Positions 1 to 19,604 of a stretch of 64,000 nucleotides of DNA are shown here, piece by piece. The notes below the pieces were generated by a model. That model saw nothing but the letters and a program-made list of their open reading frames with translations, was not told the DNA's origin and did not search any database. The DNA is from Apostichopus japonicus (lineage: Eukaryota > Echinodermata > Holothuroidea > Aspidochirotida > Stichopodidae), in NCBI RefSeq assembly GCF_037975245.1, contig NC_092577.1:36758898-36822897 (forward strand). Direction: 5' to 3'. Position numbers and translations under genes: made by a program. How positions within the stretch are numbered: the first letter of the stretch is position 1; every line of letters starts with the position of its first letter.

Positions 1-1137
1 AAGTTAGTAGCCGTTAGTAACTTACTATTGTAAACCTTTGGATACTCTTTTCAGAAAAGTTAACCCGAGACATAGCCCGAGCACGTTAACCTAACAACTT
101 CACTGGACTGGTACTGATTTCAAGTTATATTGGGACTGTGACCATGTGATCCAGACAATGTAAAATATATTGTTAATATTACTGGGAATACCCCATATAG
201 ATACTACACACTATGATCTTAGCTTAAATGACCTGTATACCAACTTTTCTAGAAATCATCAGGACGTGAGATAGCAGGCGCGTAGCCAAGGGGGGGGGGG
301 CGAAGGGGCGACCGCACCCCCCTTGAGCATATTTTTTGTATTTTTTTATGATATCGCTAGTAATTTCACAATAGAAAATGCTTAGATGCAACTTACAAGG
401 CCTGGGAAGTGCAATTCCAGCAATCTGGGAAGCAATTTCGGCCAAAATTTTCTTGTACGCTTCGCGCCAACCTATGGTGGCGCTACGCTTAGATAGCTTG
501 CCTACAAGCTTCGCCCCTCCCTGGCAAATTCCACGCTACGTGCCTGTGAGCTAAAAGATGACATGGAAGATCTGTTTAAACATGAACAACAACCTCTTGA
601 ATCTTACCTCGTCGCGCGCTACAGAAAGCTGTTATACACTCCTATTTATGATCACGAAAAAGCAATAAATGAAATAAGAATCTCGTAAAATGGTAATGTG
701 ATTATATGATATATAATAGTTAAGCATATACCGTGCATGCATTGCAATTGAATAGCTTTGCCAGGAGCTGACCCAGGATGGTGGAGAGTGGTAGTGAGGA
801 CGTTGAAGCCGACTCCAATGTAGGGGGAGGGGTGGATCTGGAGGCCCCACCCCCACCCCTGAAAAGTTGTGAAATGGTGCATTTTAGGGGCACATTTAGA
901 CTTGAAGTTAGGTCTTTAATTGGGTCTACACGGGTAGTACACGCAAGGTTTTTTTAGGAGGGGAGGGGGTGGGGGCGTAGTATTGAAAATGGTGTACATT
1001 TCCACACCTTTCCATATATCCTTGCATGAATGAAATCATTTATAGAACTTCAACTTATTCAGAGTGACATCAATGTGTCAGCCCCTTCTCTACCTTCCCA
1101 TTACATAATGTTCTCGGTAAATCTCTCAGAAGTAGTC
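1..1137. other. Gene-free 3' flank of the SRCR/SMB receptor gene
   Basis: No coding segment is supported here. The stretch holds a short hAT-type MITE (listed separately) and several G-rich tracts around 820-1000. The terminal exon of the minus-strand receptor gene begins at 1138. Confidence 0.6.
275..546. mobile_element. Short non-autonomous hAT-like element (MITE), family with CAGGCGCGTAG ends
   Basis: The left end reads CAGGCGCGTAGCCAAGG. The right end reads ...CTACGTGCCTG, an imperfect inverted copy of the left. The element is flanked by 8-bp near-repeats TGAGATAG (267-274) and TGAGCTAA (547-554). Terminal CA...TG ends with an 8-bp target duplication suggest the hAT superfamily (family knowledge). 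Related sequence recurs at 11880-12100 and, in the opposite orientation, at 13120-13362, which shows that it is dispersed. It has no coding capacity. Confidence 0.6.
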
Positions 1138-8760
<7,623 letters not shown>

Positions 8761-11118
8761 CGTAACAATCAGCCATCCATCACCTTGAACTAGTCACAAA
8801 ACTGTGCGAAATAGAAATCTTGAGGTTTGGTGTTGGTTCAATATTACCAGTCTCTATAACACCTATATGAAGATATAACGAGAAATCAACTGAAACTAAG
8901 ATATACATAGTCTGATATAACAAATATTTATCATGTCTATATATAAAAATTGCAAAATCTAGTTCAATATATTCCGAAAAATAAAATAACATCATATCTG
9001 AATATAAAATCATGAATAAAAGATGCGGAAGGGTATACATACGCCTATCATTTATTATGCATTACTCTGTTAGATATTATATTATAATATACTTCGATAT
9101 GCTTATGTTTGCATTAACTCTATTCCTTCCGGCGTATAACAGTATATATTAGTAAGAAACATCACAAAGACTATAATAGTATACTTCGTTATAATGAGTA
9201 GAAAGTGTAACAAAATTAACATATCTTTTTGTATAGAGTCTTGCAACGTAGATTATTAAGTACTGTGAGATATATGTATAAAAATAATGATAACAATGAT
9301 AATAATAAGGATCATCATAATAATTATTAGTCTTATATAGCGCAGAATCCAACCAAAGTTGTTCAATGCGTTTTACAGGTGATAACAAAAAGAAAGAACG
9401 AAAAAGAGAAACATCTAGTAACAATGTAAACAAAGATGAGTTTTAAGACGATGTTTAAACTAGACCTAATATCTACTGGAAGTGAGTTCCACAAGGGGTG
9501 GTTGCGAGGGGGGGGGGGTGGGGGGCAGCATGATGGAAGATGTGATTCCCGATCGTTTTCAATCAAGACACTCGAACATTTAGCTCGTTAAGATATCATG
9601 ACCTAGATGGCATATATTTAGTTTCTTGATGCAAGATATCGCATAAGTAACTTGGGGTATTAAATTGAATAGCACAGAAGGCCACTGGAAAATGAGGATT
9701 TTTTAATCTATGAGTAGATGTATAGGTAACCAATGTAGCTCTTTCAGTATTGGAGTAGTAATGGCAGTATATTTAATCGCTCTGTGAACAATTCGAGCAA
9801 ACATGTTCTGGGTCTATTGCAGCCTAGATACTTCCCATGGGTAGATGTTGTGCCAGCTAGTAAAGAGTGAATAAGTTTTTCAGTTGCAGACTTCAGATGA
9901 AGATATTAAAGGAGTTGACACATTTGTCTAATATGATACATTGTAAACTTACGTGTATAATTAACTTGCTTATCGATAGTAAGGTATAGTTATCCAAGTA
10001 CACACTAAGGTTGCGTACCACAGGAGTGGTATGTATAACTATATCACCAATCCGTAGTGAAAGACTTCACACCTTACGAAGAGCCGAGGTATATAACGAA
10101 AGGAGGACGGGACCTTTCCCCTTTCCCTTGATATGTTAACTATAGTGACACCATACGCATAGCACATGGTATGTTTCACCACTAAGCCTATATCCACTTG
10201 CTGAGGAAAGGCAACGTGGTCTCCCAATGCGTTGGTGTTTGAGTTTCTTAGTATTCTTAATATGACGTCACTCTTACCGACGTTGTAGAATTGTGAAGGG
10301 GACCGCGGATTACAAATCAGCAATGACTATAACGCGTCCAACATGGCAGCATATATAAACGTTGTACTGTACTCAAAGCCGGAGCGAGAGTGAAATTAAT
10401 CAGGTCTCACATCCGAAGTCTATGCATGCTAAGTTCTTCAATACCGCCCTCAATATTTTCGGGGAAACATTTTATACTGTAGTTTTGAGTAATTAAATGG
10501 CATAGAAACTCTTTGGTAGCTTAAAAAAAACCAGCAATGCGCATGGGCAGGCGATATTCTCTCGCTTGTGTCCAATCACCAGCGTACAAGGGGAAAAAAT
10601 ATAAAATGCAGAATAGTCTTAATTATAATTAAAAAGGAACGCCACATAAGGTTTTAAATCTTTTAATCTCACATACTTGTTCTTCTTCATCTACCGGCTG
10701 TACTCCTAGTGAACGCATTACGGTTATATCAATTTGGAAAGAATTTCTATCAAGGGTTTGTTTGAATTAATTCGAAATAAACCTATGTAACTCACGACTA
10801 ACCAAGCATGGACAAAGTTAAATTGTTCTCCCTTTTTTAATAACTGTAAGCCTGAACTGTTACCAGTCACCTTCGATGATCAGAAGCTGCAGCACTGTAA
10901 TTGTTACAATTTAAGAATTGCGATGATAATTGATTTTCTAACGGAGTTTTAAAAATGTATTTTGAAATAGTTTGCTGATTGACTACGATGACAGACAAAC
11001 AGACCATAGTTGATTTTAATTCTGAATAGATTGGGGTTTTTTTTCTCCTCATTTTGCTCCGACGTTTTCTGATTTCGCCGTAATTGCAAAACTGCACTGG
11101 AATAAAAAATTAAATAAA
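8761..11118. other. Intergenic region between two divergent receptor genes
   Basis: The SRCR/SMB receptor starts at 8760 (-) and the melatonin-like receptor at 11119 (+), so this 2.36 kb must hold both promoters unless non-coding exons lie elsewhere. I see no convincing coding exon. Near 9280-9370 an AAT-rich stretch leads into a TATATAGCGC...GTTCAATGCG sequence that looks like a dispersed repeat end. A pure G tract lies at about 9510-9525. Confidence 0.5.
9279..9880. repeat. Probable dispersed repeat with (AAT)n head
   Basis: An imperfect AAT/ATG repeat leads into TCTTATATAGCGC, then GTTCAATGCGTTTTACAGG and a block with no reading frame. This arrangement resembles non-coding ends of dispersed elements common in marine invertebrate genomes. 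The family was not identified and the boundaries are approximate. Confidence 0.35.
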
Positions 11119-14100
11119 ATGGAAGTCGAATTTGATGAAGTAGTAAATATTTCTTGGGAGAGTGCTAAAGAATTCTTCGCACCGTATCGCAAAAACGAAC
11201 CAATCAGTATAATATTTTTGACCTGGACATTCGGTATGTGCGTGGTCGGTTGCATAGGTAACGCGTTGGTTATTGGCGCAATTCATACGCATAAGAAATT
11301 ACGGACCCTCGGGAACGTGTTCTTGGTGAATTTAGCTGTGACGGATACAGTAATTACCTTATTTGTGGCTAACTTTGGAATGGTTGGTATTCTTACCGAT
11401 GGATACTTTTATCATGATAAAGGAGTTTTATGTAACCTCATTGGAGCAATTTGCATGACAGCGTAAGTATATGCAATTGTTTAATTCAGGGCTGTAGTCA
11501 AGTCTGACCAAGGGTGGTGGGGGCATCAAGGCGGGTCAGAGGATACAACCTCCGGCCCGGAGTCTGTTAGAGGGGCCGGTAACAAATGGTGGAGTCCAAG
11601 AAAATATATGATAAAGCAAATCATATTCGTATTTTCATGATACACTTAAGAATAAGTGAAGAGTGCAAAGCGGAGGCCTAGTGAATTAAGGAAATGTCCC
11701 CGTCGATGTGGCCTTGCTCCTTGTAGTGTCCTTGTGGGATGTAGTAAACTCCGGCCTCGTATACTCTGACTAGGATGATTCGGAATAGAGTTTCCTTGTA
11801 ATTGCTTTAAAACTCGATTGTTTGACCATTGCTGGTGTACTACCCTGGCATAAAATCTCCACGCTACAAACACCGTCTACAGGCGCGTATCCAGGATTTT
11901 CTAACCCGGGGGGCGCGAATTAGGCTCTGATTACTATCTAAGCGGAGCGCCACCATCGGTTGGCGCGCAACGTACAAGAAAAATTTCTGGTTTTGATACC
12001 CCCAGATCACCGGAAATAGCACTTCTCGGGCTTGAAAATGACCAACCAGATGTACACTTTTGCCTGAGAACCAAGTATTGCCCAAAATTTTTTTCCATCC
12101 ATAACCTTTTTGAAGATTGTCACCAGTCACACATCATGTTCGACCTCATTGCATGTCCTATGGATCATTGCTTTTGTAGGTGATTCTACGTCACGGCCCA
12201 CAATATCCGAAAGCCCCACTTTTCAAGGTTTTAAGCCCATTATTTGTTGAGAATTTGAAAATTCACATTTCTCGTGAATAAAATCACTTGAAAACATACC
12301 CATAATGTTGCAGAAAATTCAATCTATGGACAAGCAATATAGAAAAACCTCCTTGAACCCCTAACAGACAGGTCAAAGTTGCACGAGTAGAGGAAAGTAT
12401 GATGAAGAATGTTGGTGAGGAAATTTTCTAAAATTCAGACACAGTTAATTTATTGGTGTAGAAATATTGCAACCTCTTATAATGGCTATTATAAAACTTG
12501 GTTGAAGGAAATGAAAAATAGCAGATATTTCCGATATCAGGTATATCGAAACCGAACACTACACACATAGGCGTAGGTCCCGTAGGAGGCGGTGGCTGCA
12601 GCCCCCCTCCCCCCCCCCCCCCCCCCGCAACCAAAGTTTTCCCCATCTTTTTCGGGCACCTACTGAAAGAAAAATAAATAGCAATGAATAGCTTAAAAAT
12701 GATCTCCTTGGTAATTAAAATAAAGTTCTAAGCTTGGCCGACATTACTACTGTCAAAGAGAGTTTTGACATAAATGGATCTGTATGATTTTTCTCCATCT
12801 ACATAAGACATTTGGTTGTTTACATAGCATCCAGCGGTATACTGTGGAACTTTGACGGACCGTGCGGTACACGATGCCATGCACTGTAATGACCGATGCT
12901 TGCTTATACGATATTGGCATTGATATGTTGAACGCGCGCCTCGCGCGCGAAAAATTTTGGCTTTTTTTTCGGGCAAGTCATTACAGCCCCCAAATCCAAT
13001 TGGGCTCCTACGCCTTTAATTACACACATAGACAGTTTTTGAGGCTGTTCATCCTGGAACATGCATTTCAATGCTCACTGATATGATGTTATATCTGCTC
13101 TTTGCTTTACAAATTCGAACAGGCGTGTAGCGAGTAATTGCCAAGGGAGGGGCGAAGTCTGTAGGCAAACTATCTAAGCGAAGCGCCACCATGAGTTGGC
13201 GCGAAGCGTACAAGAAAAATTTTGGCCGAAAATGCCTCCCAGATCGCTGGAAATGACACTTCCCAGGCCTTGTAAGTTGCATCTAATCATTGTCTATTTT
13301 GAAATTACTAGCGATGTCATAAAGAAAATTTGCTCGGGGGGGGGGGGCGGTCGCCCTTCCCGAAATGCGTCATGTACCCCGACGACTCGGTCGAGTTCAA
13401 GACCAGCCACAGTTGGTTCCATATAGCACAATTGTACAATTGTTTAAGGCGTCCATACACACGCACGCGTTATGATAGACCATATATAGTATTTATATAG
13501 ATACATTAGTGAGAGAGGAAAATGGAAACGTCAAAAATGGAGTTGTCGGTGTAAGGGGTAGGGTGAGGCGCACACCCCCTCCGTAATCCTTGATCTGTCA
13601 CTGGCTACCCTGTGTATATTATAGGGATCGGCGCTTTAACTATGACTGTTCCTCTTTCTCTTCCCGAGGTCTTGGCTATCTTCTACTCCCTCCTTTTTTC
13701 CTTTTTCTCTCTTTTTTCTTTTTTTTCCCCTTCCTTCCTCTCCTCCTTTTCTTTTTTTCCCCCTCCTTTTCCCTTTTTTCTTCTCTTTTTTTCTCTCCTC
13801 TTTTCCTTACCCGGGGGGCGCGCGCCCCCAACGCCCCCCCCTGGATACGCACCTGGTCTAATTACCGGTTATATATTGACATATATATTTGTTATTCCTA
13901 GTTTTATGAATATTCATATCTCTACAGGTGCTCATGTTCGTGCTGGAGTATTGCATCTATTAGTGTGAATCGTTACGTCAGCATCTGTCATCGTTTGGTC
14001 TACCCTTATATCTACAACACTAGGACCGTTCCCTTTATCGTCCTGTTCGTCTGGCTGATCTGTTTTCTCATCGATTTCCCAAATATCGTGGATTGGGGTC

Positions 14101-14699
14101 GCCATGCTTACGATCCTCGTCTCATGATGTGTACCTACGATTTCACCTATCGGTATAGTTACACACTTTTCTTCATCGGTGTCGGCTTTTGTGTACCGCT
14201 CGCTGTCAACATCTACTGCTACACACGAATCATACTGTTTGCACACAACTCTAAATCCACAATTATGAAAATGTCTGCTACGAGCACTAAACGCAGTAAA
14301 ATGATGGCTAGACGGCAACTTCAAAACTCTGATCGAAGGTTGCTTCGATCCGTGTTGATAATTCTCTGTGTTTTTGTACTCATGTGGTTGCCGCATGCTG
14401 TGATGGTAGTTGGTGATTACTATGTGCGTTGGCCGCGCATTCTCCATGTGATCGGAGCAGCTCTTGCACATGGCAACAGTTCCATCAACAGCATCATTTA
14501 TGCCGCATCCAACCGTACATTCCGAGAGGGATACATCATGGTGCTGCGTCTGTTATTCAACAAGGTTTTGTCATGCAGGTCGGACGTTAGAGATAAAAGA
14601 GTCGCATCGAGCAAACAGCCTAGCATTGCAGCTATGTCGACATCTGGTCACGGCAATTTGGACTTCTCTTCGGAGAAACCTCCAACTTCAAATGCTTAG
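11119..14699 (+). CDS. Class A (rhodopsin-type) GPCR, melatonin-receptor-like, two exons
   Basis: Exon 1 is 11119-11462 (donor GTAAGT) and exon 2 is 13928-14699 (acceptor CTACAG). The join is in phase (GC|G) and gives 371 aa, ending in TAG. Seven helices are visible: TM1 GNALVIGAI, TM2 LVNLAVTD, and the end of TM3 SVNRYVSICHR, which has the NRY plus ICH arrangement of melatonin receptors instead of DRY. TM6 carries LMWLPHAVMV and TM7 NSIIYAASNRTFREGY, comparable to the NAIIYG...NFR of melatonin receptors. A Ser/Thr-rich tail of about 50 residues follows. The N-terminus is short with one N-glycosylation site and no signal peptide, which is normal for the class. Presumed G-protein coupling at the plasma membrane. 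The ligand cannot be read from sequence; such invertebrate receptors are often labelled melatonin- or moody-like and remain orphans. Confidence 0.88.
11880..12100. mobile_element. hAT-like MITE fragment (CAGGCGCGTA family) in the GPCR intron
   Basis: Starts CAGGCGCGTATCCAGG and shares an internal block (CTATCTAAGCGGAGCGCCACCATCGG and following) with the copies at 275-546 and 13120-13362. The right boundary is unclear. A matching inverted end, CCTGGATACGCACCTG, lies at about 13840-13855, so the original element may span much of the intron with later insertions inside it. Confidence 0.5.
12571..13020. mobile_element. Non-autonomous DNA transposon with GCGTAGG ends, flanked by 11-bp direct repeats
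   Basis: The interior is bounded by (G)GCGTAGGTCCC on the left and GGGCTCCTACGCC on the right, which are inverted with respect to each other. TACACACATAG occurs immediately outside at 12560-12570 and again at 13021-13031, as expected for a target duplication. A run of about 20 C lies near 12606-12626. No open frame. It sits in the intron of the melatonin-like receptor. Confidence 0.55.
13120..13362. mobile_element. Third copy of the CAGGCGCGTAG hAT-like MITE, right end missing
   Basis: Begins CAGGCGTGTAGCGAG and then matches the 275-546 element in reverse orientation (blocks GGGGCGAAG, GCGAAGCGCCACCATGAG, CCAGGCCTTGTAAGTTGCATCTA, ACTAGCGATGTCATAAA). It ends in a G run, after which the similarity stops before the expected terminal repeat. 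Confidence 0.6.
13675..13815. repeat. Pyrimidine tract (CT-rich low complexity)
   Basis: About 140 bases of C and T with almost no purines on the plus strand, in the intron of the melatonin-like receptor about 110 bases before the exon 2 acceptor. The TE-derived end CCTGGATACGCACCTG follows it. Confidence 0.8.
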
Positions 14700-15230
14700 A
14701 AGAATCAAATAGTGACGCCAAAATTATTAGATCGGGTATCATTAACCGGACATAAAAAATTAAAGATATTTATTTTTTAATTATCTTGCATGCATCGAAA
14801 ACCTTTGAATATATTTACATGGTATTCATATTGTTGTGATCAACTTTACTTTAACAGCAAGTTGTCATAGTGATAAATAGTAATACACCAAGCTTTGTAT
14901 TGGATTAAACAGATAGTACCTCTATAACTATTATAAAATTAATACTTATAACCTTATAGGTCTACGGGTCATATTACGGGATACCCAATAATGTATGAAT
15001 ATTACATGGCTTGCCAATAAATTGAAAAAAAATTGCCTACAGAGTCTAGAGGGAGAACAAAAACCAATACAAATAGGATATATTTCTGTTTCAATGTTTG
15101 TGGGGGGGGGGGGGGGTACAGCAATTTCGAGACCGATTTCGGTGACTAGCCGAGCATCGTTGGAAAGTTAACAAACAAAAGCGTGTTCTCCCGGGATATA
15201 TTTCAGTCGAAACTTTAGCGGAGATCCAGG

Positions 15231-15440
15231 GGGCTGCAGCATCTTGTAAGCCTAACCATGCAAGCTTGGATAAGCTATATACGTTAGGGAATAAAAGGAG
15301 GGGGCTGCAGCATCTTGTAAGCCTAACCATCCAAGCTTAGATAAGCTATATACGTTAGGGAATAAAAGGAGGGGGCTGCATCATCTTGAAAGCCTAACCA
15401 TCCAAGCTTGGATAAGCTATATACGTTAGGGAGTAAAAGA
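15231..15440. repeat. 71-bp direct repeat, three copies
   Basis: GGGCTGCAGCATCTTG begins units at 15231 and 15302, and a slightly changed unit (GGGCTGCATCATCTTG) begins at 15373. All continue through AGCCTAACCAT...AAGCTTGGATAAGCTATATACGTTAGGGA. The units are nearly identical, so the array is young. Confidence 0.9.
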
Positions 15441-16568
15441 GAGAATGATCACGTCTTCTGTCTGTTTATTTCATTTTGGTTTTATTACTCTAACGGTCAT
15501 CGATGTATGACTAAGCTAAATTCTAGCTAAATTATACATATGTACGTGTTGGTGGGCGTGTGTGTATGCTGTAAAAAAGCTATAAATTAAAATGTGAAAG
15601 TTGACGTAATATTACCGTGGCACGCCGTTTGTACAATATAAAAGTGTTTTACGGGTCAAATGACAGAAAACGTTATGTAGCGTGTTCATGCATCGTTAAT
15701 TTAATTGCCAGTTCGTTCTATAAGATAACAGAACGTCATGTACGTTAAAGTACCGTTATGTCGCACATTAACATTCAACATTGGTAGTAGAATAACAGCG
15801 AGAAATTTGAATTGCATAATATTTATTAAGAATAAACTGTCTTTAACGGTGTGTATGACTTGACACTCATTATTTAACCTTTGTGCGATTGTACAATTAA
15901 ACTTAATGACAGTTTTGTATCAATTATCATACATCGGGACACTGTTCAATATGCATATTCATACAGGTGTTACCCAAAGTTTGTGCTTATATTTTCGATA
16001 TGTGATTTCGGTGTTCAAGTATGCAAATGTGTTTCATTAATCATGAAGGTTCTTGCATTTGACATGAAAAAATGAGTTAGTTGCTTCAAACTATTGTTTG
16101 TGCTAAAATGATAGCGATATATTCGCTAATATACGCAAAGTCGGTTTATAAAGTTAACTTGGCTCTTTAAGCATACAATACTTTTAAAACTAAGTCATAA
16201 CAGTTGTAACAGTTTCAGTATCCATTCCCACCAATTACGCCAGTAACTTGTGTAAGCCATAAAGCGGAATTCCAGCGTTTGATAATTTAATAATTATGAA
16301 GAGAAAATGGGGGGTGATTGAAGGGGTGGAATTTTGAACTACATTGCAGTTCAGTCAGAGCATCAAAATAATTGTTCAGCCAGAAAATCATCAGTAAAGT
16401 CAAGATATAACTCCTAATAATTCTAATACACAGTAAAGATTCAGTGTCCACTGATAAACAGACACTGTTTCAATAGTAATCACTATGTCACAGATTATCT
16501 AGTCCTTTGCCGTCCCTGTCTTGGTATCTTCACTGGAGTAAAACTACCATTATTTACATGCTAATCTG

Positions 16569-16572
<4 letters not shown>

Positions 16573-16632
<60 letters not shown>

Positions 16633-16637
16633 CATAT
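16573..16637. repeat. (AT)n microsatellite
   Basis: Pure TA dinucleotide followed by short interrupted ATACATATATATA segments. No associated gene. Confidence 0.9.
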
Positions 16638-17550
16638 GTATGTATTACCTCATCTTACAAGGCAATTAGTAAGCACACCATTCCAAACAAATAGATACAC
16701 TGTATGTGTTAACACATGAATCCTTAATAACTTGTTTGAGAGGTTAACGATAACCTGTGTGTTGTGATTTTAACTCTACTGAATATCTTTCAAAGAGATC
16801 TTCAAAATTTTAATATTGAGCTTCTATACTTCTATAAAATGTCTACACAAGCTTTTGGAGTAGATCAGGTATTATCTGAACTAATCATACTTCTGGTTAC
16901 CTCGTAAACCTATGGCTAAGCTTTTACTAAAGTGTTAAGAATTATTAGAATGGAAAGCAGTGTTCACTTTAGCTCTGAAAATCCATTATTGGTCCTATTT
17001 TTGTTCTGAGAAAGCCTTATCACAAAGGAAAATGCAAGAATATTAGCAGTCCTTACAGTAGGGTAGAATGGAGTACATATGAATACAGTAGGAGACAGGT
17101 ATTAATTACTTTTAGTCTAGCCAAGCAGGAACACTTGTATATACTTAACATAGAGGAACAAAGCATGACAAAGGAGAGTGAGAGTTCTAACTTATATTAT
17201 ACATCAGTTTGAACATATTGAGATAATAAGCTTTCATTACATCAGTGATAAAGGTCTTAAATTTACTCTAAATATCCTTTAAATGTTAACAGGATGTTTT
17301 TTACATCCAACTGTGGTAAAATTGTGTTTTGTTGAAATTGTCCTAAACATTACTTTAAGATGTTATAAAGTGATCTCATTCTTGCTGTTCACGACATTCC
17401 ACTGCCTAAACCCAGATTAGGAGAGAGCTAATAAGATGGCAGTATACCACTTTTAAGCCTCTCACACTGAGACTGATATCATTATAATGTACATCAATAG
17501 AAGTATCACAGATGATGATGCAGGACCATAATTATATCACATTCATTAAA

Positions 17551-18085
17551 CAACCCTCTCACTGGATCTAATTGTCAACCCTCTCACCGGATCTAACTTT
17601 CAACCCTCTCACCAGATATAACTTTCAACCCTCTCACTGGATCTAACTTTCAACCCTCTCACCAGATATAACTTTCAACCCTCTCACCGGATCTAACTTT
17701 CAACCCTCTCACCGGATCTAACTTTCAACCCTCTCACCGGGTCTAACTTTCAACCCTCTCACTGGATCTAACTTTCAACCCTCTCACCGGATCTAACTTT
17801 CAACCCTCTCACTGGATCTAACTTTCAACCCTCTCACCGGGTCTAACTTTCAACCTTCTCACCAGATATAACTTTCAACCCTCTCACTGGATCTAACTGT
17901 CAACCCTCTCATTGGATCTAACTTTCAACCCTCTCACTGGATCTAACTTTCAATCCTCTCACCCGATCTAACTGTCAACCCTCTCACTGGATCTAACTTT
18001 CAACCCTCTCACTGGATCTAACTTTCAACCCTCTCATTGGATCTAACTTTCAACCCTCTCACCAGATCTAACTTTCAATCCTCTC
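17551..18085. repeat. 25-bp minisatellite, about 21 copies
   Basis: The unit is CAACCCTCTCACYGG followed by ATCTAACTTT, with variants ACCAGATA, ACCGGGTC and CATTGG. A longer segment, CCTCTCACACTGAGACTGATATCAT leading to TCACATTCATT, occurs on both sides (about 17457-17550 and 18075-18125), so the array expanded inside a duplicated flank. Confidence 0.92.
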
Positions 18086-18585
18086 ACACTGAGACTGATA
18101 TCATCACATTCATTTAAACAACCCTCCTGCTGGAGAAATGTCTTCTCCTTACTTAGACAGGGTTTCAACAATCACGATATCATATTGTAGATATTGAGGG
18201 ATTTAAACTTAGTGATATTTGTATCTTATGTACACTATTCACACAACTGAAGAAATAAAAAAATACAAAAACTATTCAAGATAATGCTGCAGCTTCTATG
18301 AGATGATTTAAAACTTTATAAATCAGTTAATTTGTTTCATTTCAACTGTGTGCAATAATTATACAAAGCCTTAAAAACATGTAACATATAGTGCAATACC
18401 AGACTAAGAATTAGTGGTGGTAGCAATTAAATAAAATACCCTCTAAACGTCCATATGATCAAAAGATCTGGACTTTATTAAATATCATAGAGGTATTAAT
18501 GCTGGTATCGCATCACAATCAATAAATGCAATGAGAAAACAAAGAAGTGGCAGACCGCCTTGTCTCAGGAAAAAGAAATTAGACT

Positions 18586-19260
18586 CATAATAACATTTAC
18601 CCAGGAGAGATAGTTTGATACTCACTTCAACATTTGATGTACTATTCTTAACTATTAAACTGATGTCATAATAACATTTACCCAGGAGAGATAGTTTGAT
18701 ACTCACTTCAACATTTGATGTACTATTCTTAACTATTAAACTGATGTCATAACAACATTTACCCAGGAGAGATGGTTTGATACTCACTTCAACATTTGAT
18801 GTACTATTCTTAACTATTAAACTGATGTCATAATAACATTTACCCAGGAGAGATAGTTTGATACTCACTTCAACATTTGATGTACTATTCTTAACTATTA
18901 AACTGATGTCATAACAACATTTACCCAGGAGAGATAGTTTGATACTCACTTCAACATTTGATGTACTATTCTTAACTATTAAACTGACGTCATAATAACA
19001 TTTACCCAGGAGAGATAGTTTGGTACTCACTTCAACATTTGATGTACTATTCTTAACTATTAAACTGACGTCATAATAACATTTACCCAGGAGAGATAGT
19101 TTGATACTCACTTCAACATTTGATGTTCTTAAATTAAACTAGTTTGATACTCACTTCAATATTTGATGTACTATTCTTAACTATTTAAATGAGGTCATAA
19201 CAACATTTACCCAGGAGAGATTGTTTGATACTCACTTCAACATTTGATGTGCTATTCTTC
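18586..19260. repeat. 81-bp tandem array, about eight units
   Basis: Units start with CATAAYAACATTTACCCAGG at 18586, 18667, 18748 and 18829 and continue at 81-bp spacing to about 19110; two degraded units follow to about 19260. Because 81 is a multiple of three and the unit has no stop in one minus-strand frame, a long open frame runs through the array. I treat that as a by-product of the period. Confidence 0.92.
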
Positions 19261-19604
19261 AATTAAACTCACTGTACATGAGCAAAACTCCTAAACCTGA
19301 ATCATAAAATTTAACTAAATTTAACATTAGAGAGCTGACCAAACCATCCTTTATGTTCTCTGTGTTTGAATTCATCTTAATAACCAACAATGGTATAAAT
19401 GCAACTTGCACAAAAATAACCTTGCAATTTACACTGACCATTCAATGAAGTCATCGCCTTTCTCTTTACAAAATAGTCCCTTCCACTGATCTAGCGTCCT
19501 TACTAAAAACTCATTTTAGTTAAATGCTCTCGACTATAAAATGCAATTGACTACACTTAATACTGTGAATAAATACATCATCAAGAGTGTTACCCTGCTG
19601 TAGA

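Noticed and set aside
10039-10323. 94-codon minus-strand frame upstream of the melatonin-like receptor
   Set aside because: No recognisable domain, no splice support and repeat-like composition; probably chance.
13590-13968. Phe/Ser/Leu-rich frames of about 100 codons
   Set aside because: Translation of a CT-rich tract in an intron.
13932-14471. 179-codon open frame on the minus strand
   Set aside because: It is the antisense of exon 2 of the melatonin-like receptor, whose helices and motifs are clear on the plus strand.
17551-18085. CRISPR-like array
   Set aside because: Units are contiguous without unique spacers, in a eukaryotic genome; ordinary minisatellite.
18485-19111. 208-codon minus-strand protein of 27-residue repeats
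   Set aside because: Produced by the 81-bp tandem array; no start context, splice signals or known domain.
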